Source: Saprospiraceae bacterium (GTDB taxonomy: Bacteria > Bacteroidota > Bacteroidia > Chitinophagales > Saprospiraceae). Taken from it: a DNA stretch of 5,421 nt. Below, in pieces: positions 1-5,421 of this stretch. Made by a program: the position numbers and the translations under genes. The stretch covers positions 1 through 5,421 of the forward strand of contig JALZWC010000274.1 in NCBI GenBank assembly GCA_023300255.1, given 5' to 3'. The first letter of the stretch is position 1; each line of letters opens with the position of its first letter. The notes under the pieces are model-generated. The model saw nothing but the letters and a program-made list of their open reading frames with translations. It did no database searches and was not told where the DNA came from.

Positions 1-52
1 GCAATCCCTTGTGGTTGCCCCTGCTAAGTAGGGCAACCACAAGGGATTGCCC
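1..52. repeat. Nested palindromic repeat (two inverted REP-like units)
   Basis: GCAATCCCTTGTGGTTGCCC (1-20) and GGGCAACCACAAGGGATTGC (31-50) are perfect reverse complements separated by 10 nt. The right unit is itself palindromic at its ends: GGGCAA (31-36) pairs with TTGCCC (47-52). The left unit has the same design but appears cut by the window edge. This GC-rich unit stands out from its AT-rich surroundings and looks like a dispersed palindromic repeat of the REP/BIME type. No T-run follows, so it is unlikely to be a simple terminator. Confidence 0.75.
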
Positions 53-316
53 ATACAATAGCTCCGTAACTGCTTAATTGTAAGGAACAATGTTAGACGA
101 GTAGCCCTAATGATTTTTTAAACATTGGTTGTCAACCTCTTACGACTTCATACTTCATACTTATTACTTATTACTTCACTTAGTGTTAAGTCAACCTGAC
201 CTAAACCACATTAGTATTAAACCAAGCTAATTTCGATACATAAGGCTTATCCTTTCTAAAATAGTAGTTTCTATTTTCAACTTATCATTAATTGTTTCCT
301 CATTCCTTACAGACAT
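53..316. other. Gene-free intergenic stretch
   Basis: About 260 nt without a supportable gene on either strand. Apart from the heptamer array it holds a 7-bp hairpin (AAAATAG 258-264 with CTATTTT 271-277, 6-nt loop), a short dyad GGTTG-T-CAACC (127-137), and GTCAACCT twice (131-138 and 190-197). The 258-277 hairpin is A/T-only in its outer pairs and is not followed by a clear U-run on either strand. I see no promoter that I would defend. Confidence 0.6.
145..179. repeat. Heptamer tandem repeat, five units
   Basis: Five adjoining 7-nt units read ACTTCAT, ACTTCAT, ACTTATT, ACTTATT and ACTTCAC. The units share ACTT and vary in the last three bases. The array lies in a gene-free stretch downstream of the terminator. 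It is too short and spacer-less to be CRISPR. It looks like a simple-sequence repeat prone to slippage; a function is not evident. Confidence 0.8.
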
Positions 317-355
317 AAAAAAACCAGAAGCCCATATACAGGACCTCTGGTTTTT
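317..355 (-). terminator. Intrinsic terminator downstream of the SusD-like gene
   Basis: AAAAACCAGA (319-328) and TCTGGTTTTT (346-355) form a perfect 10-bp stem around a 17-nt loop, with further possible pairs inside the loop (GCCC against GG/C). Read on the minus strand, the stem ends in a run of seven U, starting about 110 nt past the lipoprotein stop. It therefore closes the transcription unit. On the plus strand the stem is followed by TTTTTATTTT, so it could also stop transcription from the left, although no gene is visible there. Confidence 0.85.
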
Positions 356-370
356 ATTTTAGAAACGAAA

Positions 371-458
371 GTAGAGAAGAGATTAGATTCTATTAAAATA
401 ACGAACAATCATTAATTTTAATCGACTCAGTCTCTCTTCTCGCCTCTCTATTCTCTAC
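371..458 (-). other. Structured 3' UTR: long imperfect inverted repeat
   Basis: Between the lipoprotein stop and the terminator, the sequence can fold as one long imperfect hairpin. The outer arms are GTAGAGAA (371-378) with TTCTCTAC (451-458). The inner arms are ATTAAAAT (392-399) with ATTTTAAT (415-422), around a 15-nt loop. AGAAGAGA (375-382) can alternatively pair with TCTCTTCT (433-440), which excludes the outer pairing because the segments overlap. The minus-strand RNA is purine-rich on the stop-codon side. A role in protecting the message from 3' exonucleases is possible but inferred. Confidence 0.5.
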
Positions 459-464
459 GCTATT

Positions 465-1985
465 TTAGTAACAAGGATTCTGCGTAAAATTAGCATTCGC
501 ATCAATCTCTGACTGAGGTAATGGGAATATAGTTTTACAATCTTCCTGTGCTTCTTTAGCCCATCTAGCTTCTGTGAAACGGCCGAAACGAATTTCATCC
601 GTTCTACCGTGTCCTTCCATGAATAACTCATGACCTCTTTCATCTAATAACTGCTCCGCAGTTATTTGTGCAACTGCACCTAAGCCTGATCGTGCTCTAA
701 CTTGATTAACGATAGCTAGTGCGTCTCCATCACCTGCATTCATTCTCCATAATGCTTCAGCTCTCATTAAAAGTACATCAGCATAACGGAATAAAGGAAA
801 ATCATTATCCAAGTTCTCCGTAGCACCTGTTTGAATTTCGAATTTACCAATTCTAGCACCACATTGGCGACAAGCATTCGGTCCTAATTCGTTGATCTCA
901 GGCGTAAACGTTAATGGAGGACCATCTGGATCAGTTGGCTCTGCACCAGCATCTTCTAATCTGACACCATCAGAACCAAATTGTGGTCCAGTTATATGGT
1001 TAGCAGATTGACGTATATCTCCTTCTTCATAAGAATTATAAAAGTCTTCTACTGTAGCCCAGCCATTCCAAGGTTGGAATGTCAAGTCGAAAGTAGCTTG
1101 ACTTGCATAGTGTAATGTTTGTGCATTAACAACAAACCCACCAGCAAATACTTTATCATAAGGAATAGCAAAAATAAATTCAGAAGAACCAGAGTTATCT
1201 GCTTTGAAGTTATCGCTATAATTACCTGTTAAACCATAATTACCTGTACTCATTACCGTATTAGCCGCTGCTGCTGCTTTAGCCCATTGAGCGGTACCTG
1301 TATATACTTCTGCATTCAGGTACAATTTTGCCAATACCGTATTAATTACATCTTGGTTAACTCGACCATAGGTAGAACCATCTTTTGCACCAGTGACATC
1401 TGGTAAAGCAGCTAATAATTCAGATTCTACAAAATCATATACTTCTGTACGAGTAGATTGTGTAATACTAGCAGCATCTACCTCGAAATCCGTAACAATA
1501 GGAACGTTACCGTAAATATCCAATAACCAATAGTAATAAATCGCTCTCAATGCTCTTAACTCAGATAAGAAAGGCGTTGTAGAAGGGTTGTTTAGTTGCT
1601 CAAATTGAAAGATCAATCTGTTACAAGTAGAAACACCACCATTCAATACACCCCAAGCACCACTTGTTGCAGGATCTTCAGAAGTCCAAGTTTGTTGGTG
1701 TAATCTTCTCCATGCACCACCATCATCCCAATCCTGTCCTCTTGTTGGAACAACTATGTGACGAGAAGAGATTTCTTGAAGACCAATAACACCTGGTGTG
1801 CCATACATACCGTAAAGTGTTGTATAAGCAGCACCTAAGGCAGAGATAAATTCATCATCCGATTGGAAGAAGTTATCTACTGTTACTTGACTGAACACTT
1901 CCTCTTCCAAATCAGTACAAGACTGATTAAATATTCCAAGGAATAGCGTTGCAGCCATTATTTTTATAAAGAGAAATTTTTTCAT
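465..1985 (-). CDS. SusD/RagB-family surface nutrient-binding lipoprotein
   Basis: A 506-residue SusD-like lipoprotein, expected to sit on the cell surface as the lid of the SusC-type barrel encoded upstream and to bind its nutrient. Residues 1-22 form a lipoprotein signal peptide ending in a lipobox-like NQSC, with C23 as the lipidation site, followed by the acidic stretch TDLEEE that fits surface export. The N-terminal SusD helical region includes FFQSDDEFISALGAAYTTLY (39-58) and LRALRAIYYYWLLDIYGNVP (143-162). The TPR-like C-terminal part includes FPLFRYADVLLMRAEALWRM (396-415), VRARSGL, LLDERGHELFMEGHGRTDEIRFGRF (446-470) and the typical end FPLPQSEIDANANFTQNP. Length matches the family. 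It also has cysteines at 372 and 375 (CRQC) and at 483 and 505. The gap from the transporter gene is 263 nt, longer than usual for such pairs. Start: the ATG at the signal peptide, with an A/T-rich leader and no close Shine-Dalgarno. The bound substrate cannot be inferred. Confidence 0.97.
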   Translation of the reverse strand: MKKFLFIKIMAATLFLGIFNQSCTDLEEEVFSQVTVDNFFQSDDEFISALGAAYTTLYGMYGTPGVIGLQEISSRHIVVPTRGQDWDDGGAWRRLHQQTWTSEDPATSGAWGVLNGGVSTCNRLIFQFEQLNNPSTTPFLSELRALRAIYYYWLLDIYGNVPIVTDFEVDAASITQSTRTEVYDFVESELLAALPDVTGAKDGSTYGRVNQDVINTVLAKLYLNAEVYTGTAQWAKAAAAANTVMSTGNYGLTGNYSDNFKADNSGSSEFIFAIPYDKVFAGGFVVNAQTLHYASQATFDLTFQPWNGWATVEDFYNSYEEGDIRQSANHITGPQFGSDGVRLEDAGAEPTDPDGPPLTFTPEINELGPNACRQCGARIGKFEIQTGATENLDNDFPLFRYADVLLMRAEALWRMNAGDGDALAIVNQVRARSGLGAVAQITAEQLLDERGHELFMEGHGRTDEIRFGRFTEARWAKEAQEDCKTIFPLPQSEIDANANFTQNPCY

Positions 1986-2248
1986 GTTGAATTAAAATTT
2001 TTGCTCCGTTTGCGAGGATATACTCTAGAGAATTTTTACTTCTGAAATATTGAATATGCGATTACTTAAAATTAGTCAATCAAAGTTTTCAACAGTACTT
2101 TCACTATAAAGTTATCCCAACTTTCACAAACCGTCAATTATTATTGAATAAAGAGAGCATTATTACAAAAGTTTGACTCGAAAAGGACTCTTGGCGGACG
2201 TTTATCAAACTGTTTAAACTTAAATAAACGTCGTCAATTTACCTTCAA
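1986..2248 (-). other. Long susC-susD intergenic region with several dyads, no gene
   Basis: This 263-nt gap separates the stop of the transporter from the start of the lipoprotein. I find no plausible small gene: the one ATG I followed on the minus strand (near 2160) opens only eight codons. It contains an 8-bp dyad just after the transporter stop (2197-2204 with 2225-2232), a 6-bp hairpin with a 5-nt loop (AAAGTT 2108-2113 with AACTTT 2119-2124), a 5-bp dyad (2134-2138 with 2143-2147) and the palindrome CTCTAGAG (2023-2030). No stem is followed by a U-run on the minus-strand transcript, so none looks like a standard terminator. The two genes are probably still co-transcribed, but an internal promoter or RNA processing site is possible. 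Confidence 0.7.
2197..2232 (-). repeat. 8-bp inverted repeat just after the transporter stop
   Basis: GACGTTTA (2197-2204) and TAAACGTC (2225-2232) are exact reverse complements with a 20-nt loop, beginning about 16 nt after the stop codon. The loop holds the palindrome GTTTAAAC (2212-2219). The minus-strand transcript continues with CCGCC and not a U-run, so this is not a classical intrinsic terminator. It could stabilise the 3' end of a processed transporter message or mark an attenuation point; both are inference. Confidence 0.5.
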
Positions 2249-5233
2249 TTAAAATCCAAGGTTTACACCAAAAGTAAAAGACTGTGTTCTGAAGTAGGTA
2301 TTTCTTCTATCAATACCTGGAGATAATGGTCCGAAATCAACATTACCTTGATCTCCATCAGAGAAAATACCATCTTGTGTATTTTCATTTACATCTGATA
2401 ATCTTGCTTCTGGATCAACACCTGTGTAATCTGTAATTGTAAACAGGTTATTAGCTGTTACATAAATACGAGCATTCTTGAATCCTTTACTCTCTGGAAG
2501 ATCTAATGTATATCCTATAGTAATATTATCTAACTTCAAGAAACTAGCACTTTCAACGTGAAGACTAGAAAATCTAGGAGAATCTGTTAAGTTTGGATCA
2601 GAAGATGCTAGGATATTGTAAGAACCGATTTGGTTCGGTGCTTCGTAGAAAGCACGGAAAGTATTCACTAAATCGTGACCAAATACGCCTCTTAAGAATA
2701 CGTTTGCATCAAAGTTGCCAAAAGTAAAAGAGTTATTCCAACCCAATTGTCCTGTTGGAAGACCATTACCGATTACTGCACGATCACTCGCTTCACCTGG
2801 CTCACCGTCTCCGTCTGTGTCTGCAAAAATCCATTTTCCATCGTCATCTATACCTTCAAAAACTAAACCCCAAAGCTGACCGATGTCCGCTCCTTCCTCG
2901 ATTCTAATTAATGGAGTATCATTTTGTCCTGGGGCACCTAAATTAGATACGTCTCTAGAACCACCGAAATCTAAACCTTGATCTGTATCAGAGAAAGAAA
3001 CCAATTGGTTAGATAGGTAAGAAGTCCAAGTGAAAGCGGTATTCCAAGTGAAATCACTAGTATTAACTGCAGCGTAATCAATTGAGAATTCTAAACCTTT
3101 ACTATCAATCTCTCCAATGTTTAAGAAAGTAGTACCAAATAAGTTTGGTGGTACAGGTACAGGGAAGTTCAATAATAAATCAGAGGTCGTGTTACTATAG
3201 AATTCTATGGAACCGTTGATTCTATAATCCATAATGCTATAGTCCACACCTATGTTGAAATCTCTCTTACGTTCCCACTTCAAGTTTGGATTCGCATTAG
3301 AGATAGGACCAAAAGAAGATACGAAGTTACCGTTAAAGAAGAAATTACCCGTATTTCCAAAACGTTGCTGAGATAAGTAACTCTCTCTTGGTGGATTACC
3401 TGTTTCCCCGTAACCAGCACGTAATTTTAAATTATCAAAAGCAGGAATATCTGCTAACTTCGTTAAGACAACACCTGCACTAATACCTGGGAATACCCCC
3501 CATCTTTCATCTCTACCAAACTTAGAAGAACCTTCTCTTCTTACACTAGCAGAAACATAATACGTATCATTAATATTTACGTTTGCTCTACCAAAGAAAG
3601 CGATCAATTTGTTATTGTCTCTATAAGAACCAACAGCACCAAGGCCGTTTGCAAAATCTTGTGCAGCACTTAAGTTATTCGCTCCAAAAGCATCTGTTAA
3701 GAAGTTACCACCAGCAGCAGCAAAACCTTCATTATCAAATTGTTGGAATTCGTACCCTGCTAATAAATTTAACTTAGCACCACCAGTTAAAGGCACATCA
3801 TAGTTTAAAGTCATATTAAATAACCGATCAGCGAATTCTTCATCTGATTGGAATGCTAAACCATTTCTATCCGCACCAACGAAGAAAGATTGCTTATCAG
3901 AATACTGATTTCGAGATCTATTTGTCGTTTGCTCAGAATAAAACATCCCAAAAGTTAAATCATTTGTTAGTGAATATTCTCCTCGAATATTCCCTGTTAA
4001 TGTTCTAACATTTTCGTTGTTCGTATTTTGCTCCATGATTGCTACTGGATTGAAATAATCGAACAATACTTGCTGAGAGTAGCCATCATATTGCGTTAGA
4101 GAAGCATCTCTTACTGGAGCTGTAGGATTGTAAATAGTTGCATATCGGAATGCTTGATCTACACCTAGTTGTTTATCTTCTGTAGTAGTAGCTACATTCA
4201 CAGTTACTTTCAAACGGTCATCTAATGCTTTTTGCGTTAAATTTACCCGAGCATTCAAACGGTCAAAACCTGTTGTAATACCTACCCCTTGAATATCTCT
4301 GTAATTAGCAGATACCCGGTAAGTTGTTTTTTCAGTACCACCCGCTAATGAAAGGTTATGGACATGAGAAATACCTGTTTGTGTTAACTCCTCAAACCAA
4401 TCGGTAGATGATCCTAAATCATTACCACCACCAAATGCTCTATAACCATTAGCGTCTAATACATCTACTGTATTGTCTACCGTTTCTGAAGTAACATAAC
4501 CGTTATATTCCACTTTTGCAGAACCAACAGCACCTGTCTTTGTTGTAATCAAGATTACACCAGCAGCACCACGCGTACCATAGATCGCAGCAGCAGAACC
4601 ATCCTTTAAGATATCAATAGATGCAATATCATTAGGATCGACAGATTGTAAAGTACCACCTGGTACACCATCAATTACCACTAAAGGAGATGCATTTGCA
4701 CCTGCTGTACCGACTCCTCTCAAACGAACTTGGAAGGCGTTGTTAGGGTTACCCCCAGCACGAGCAATATTCAAACCAGCAACTTTACCTTGTAATAGTT
4801 GAGTAGGGTTTTGAACGTTTCCTTTGTTAAAATCTTCTGCTTTTACAGAGGTAATGGCACTGGTTACTTCCTTAGACTTCTGTGTACCATAGCCCGTTAC
4901 GACAATTTGTTCTAATAACTGCCCTGAAGATAACGCCACATCTAAAACATTGGATGCGCCAATATCTACCATTTGTGTAGCATAACCTGTATAAGAAATT
5001 TCTAATTGAGAGGTCCCGGCTGGAACGTCTAGCGAGTAGTTGCCATCAAAATCGGTAATTGTACCTGTACCTGTTCCAGGGACAATTACAGTAGCACTGA
5101 TAAGTGGTTCACCATTTTCTCCATCCGTAATGGTACCTGTTACAGTACGTTGTGCGAATGTGAAATTGGCAAAAGCCATTGCAAAGAAGAGCATTAACAT
5201 CCCCTTCAACAAAGAGTTGACTTTTAGTTTCAT
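2249..5233 (-). CDS. SusC/RagA-family TonB-linked outer-membrane transporter
   Basis: A 994-residue TonB-dependent outer-membrane channel, expected to import a nutrient captured by the SusD-like lipoprotein encoded next. A signal peptide with a basic start and hydrophobic core covers residues 1-27, with likely cleavage at FTFA|QRT. A carboxypeptidase-regulatory-like beta-sandwich follows at about 29-104 (VTGTITDGENGEPLISATV, then DFDGNYSLDVPAG). The family junction EQIVVTGYGTQKSKEVTSAI is at about 108-127. The plug spans about 113-232, with LLQGKVAGLNI, VRLRGVG, PLVVIDGVPG, IDILKDGSAAAIYG and RGAAGVILITTKTG. The rest, about 235-994, is the barrel, with a DTDGDG acidic loop near 805-810, YVTANNLF near 924-931 and a terminal aromatic strand FTFGVNLGF. 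Length is normal for the family. There is no N-terminal STN signalling domain, so direct anti-sigma signalling is not expected. The ATG is chosen because the signal peptide starts there; no Shine-Dalgarno is seen, as is usual in Bacteroidota. Substrate is unknown; the name susC is not assigned because orthology to the starch gene is not shown. Confidence 0.97.
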   Translation of the reverse strand: MKLKVNSLLKGMLMLFFAMAFANFTFAQRTVTGTITDGENGEPLISATVIVPGTGTGTITDFDGNYSLDVPAGTSQLEISYTGYATQMVDIGASNVLDVALSSGQLLEQIVVTGYGTQKSKEVTSAITSVKAEDFNKGNVQNPTQLLQGKVAGLNIARAGGNPNNAFQVRLRGVGTAGANASPLVVIDGVPGGTLQSVDPNDIASIDILKDGSAAAIYGTRGAAGVILITTKTGAVGSAKVEYNGYVTSETVDNTVDVLDANGYRAFGGGNDLGSSTDWFEELTQTGISHVHNLSLAGGTEKTTYRVSANYRDIQGVGITTGFDRLNARVNLTQKALDDRLKVTVNVATTTEDKQLGVDQAFRYATIYNPTAPVRDASLTQYDGYSQQVLFDYFNPVAIMEQNTNNENVRTLTGNIRGEYSLTNDLTFGMFYSEQTTNRSRNQYSDKQSFFVGADRNGLAFQSDEEFADRLFNMTLNYDVPLTGGAKLNLLAGYEFQQFDNEGFAAAGGNFLTDAFGANNLSAAQDFANGLGAVGSYRDNNKLIAFFGRANVNINDTYYVSASVRREGSSKFGRDERWGVFPGISAGVVLTKLADIPAFDNLKLRAGYGETGNPPRESYLSQQRFGNTGNFFFNGNFVSSFGPISNANPNLKWERKRDFNIGVDYSIMDYRINGSIEFYSNTTSDLLLNFPVPVPPNLFGTTFLNIGEIDSKGLEFSIDYAAVNTSDFTWNTAFTWTSYLSNQLVSFSDTDQGLDFGGSRDVSNLGAPGQNDTPLIRIEEGADIGQLWGLVFEGIDDDGKWIFADTDGDGEPGEASDRAVIGNGLPTGQLGWNNSFTFGNFDANVFLRGVFGHDLVNTFRAFYEAPNQIGSYNILASSDPNLTDSPRFSSLHVESASFLKLDNITIGYTLDLPESKGFKNARIYVTANNLFTITDYTGVDPEARLSDVNENTQDGIFSDGDQGNVDFGPLSPGIDRRNTYFRTQSFTFGVNLGF

Positions 5234-5421
5234 ACAATATTAAATTTAGTTTACTAATGATTCAGATATTAAATATTTGTAATGTTTTGGTTACTTTTAA
5301 TTTGAAGACCTAATTACAAATAGCTTTATGCTTAGGCAAAAAGTGAGAATAAATTGGTCGTTTTAAGCTAGTCATTTTTTACTCTAAGGAGTTCTGAAAA
5401 ACTAAGCATAGCTGGGCTACG
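5234..5421 (-). promoter_or_regulatory. Leader and presumed promoter region of the transporter gene
   Basis: At least 188 nt of AT-rich non-coding DNA precede the transporter start and should hold the promoter and 5' UTR of the pair. I searched the minus strand for the Bacteroidota -7 element TAnnTTTG. The only near match is TAATATTG (5242-5235), which lies one base from the ATG and is too close to serve normally. No Shine-Dalgarno is present; the leader just before the ATG is A/T-rich. A spaced inverted repeat occupies 5322-5413. Transcription from this region is inferred from gene order. Confidence 0.4.
5322..5413. repeat. Spaced inverted repeat upstream of the transporter
   Basis: TATGCTTAG (5327-5335) and CTAAGCATA (5402-5410) are exact reverse complements 66 nt apart. 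If two unpaired T residues are allowed, the match extends to AGCT on the outside (5322-5335 with 5402-5413). A related TTAAGCTAG lies between the arms, near 5364-5372. The arrangement could be paired operator half-sites, an RNA stem in a long leader, or chance in AT-rich DNA. Confidence 0.4.

Noticed and set aside
1..52. Possible intrinsic terminator or insertion-sequence end
   Set aside because: The stem is strong, but the bases after it on the plus strand have no T-run, and no transposase or target duplication is visible; the left flank is outside the window.
145..179. Possible CRISPR array
   Set aside because: Units are 7 nt and directly adjoining, with no spacers; this is a simple tandem repeat.
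258..277. AAAATAG/CTATTTT hairpin as a second terminator
   Set aside because: The stem is AT-rich and weak and is not followed by a U-run on either strand.
455..643. Small minus-strand reading frame of 62 codons over the end of the SusD-like gene
   Set aside because: It overlaps the well-supported lipoprotein frame and its product has no recognisable features; it is a frame shadow.
2166..2173. AACTTTTG on the minus strand as an internal promoter for the SusD-like gene
   Set aside because: It matches TAnnTTTG at all but one fixed position, but no TTG element lies at the expected distance upstream.
3583..3777. Plus-strand reading frame of 64 codons inside the transporter gene
   Set aside because: Antisense to a conserved barrel region, with low-complexity Gln-rich composition explained by the opposite strand.
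5235..5242. TAATATTG on the minus strand as a Bacteroidota -7 promoter element
   Set aside because: It differs at one position from TAnnTTTG and lies one base from the start codon, leaving no room for a leader; no matching -33 element was identified.
5040..5243. Plus-strand reading frame of 67 codons over the transporter start
   Set aside because: Antisense to the signal peptide and beta-sandwich region; the Val/Pro repeats mirror the Gly/Thr-rich coding strand.

Overview
The window is an AT-rich stretch of a Bacteroidota chromosome. It carries one gene pair on the minus strand: a SusC/RagA-type TonB-dependent outer-membrane transporter (2249-5233) followed by its SusD/RagB-type surface lipoprotein partner (465-1985). 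The phylum call rests on the SusC/SusD pair itself, a typical SusC plug signature, a SusD lipobox, and start regions with A/T-rich leaders and no Shine-Dalgarno sequence. Placement below phylum is not secure. The protein style (sequence around the plug, C-terminal half of SusD) would suit a marine Saprospiria-like or Cytophagia-like bacterium, but that is an impression.

Layout in transcription order (right to left): a non-coding leader of at least 188 nt with a spaced inverted repeat (5234-5421); the transporter gene; an unusually long 263-nt gap containing several small dyads (1986-2248); the lipoprotein gene; a 3' untranslated region that can fold into a long imperfect hairpin (371-458); a clear intrinsic terminator (317-355); then about 300 nt of gene-free DNA with a heptamer tandem repeat (145-179) and, at the window edge, a perfect 20-bp inverted repeat made of two palindromic units (1-52).

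The two proteins are expected to work as one complex. The lipoprotein acts as a lid that captures a nutrient at the cell surface, and the TonB-dependent barrel imports it using the proton motive force. No glycosidase, peptidase, sulfatase, kinase, sigma/anti-sigma pair or other regulator lies in the window, so the substrate cannot be named. The pair looks complete and intact. I found no CRISPR array, transposase, rRNA, tRNA or obviously new protein system. The points worth a second look are non-coding: the nested palindrome, the heptamer array, the structured 3' UTR and the long structured gap between the two genes.
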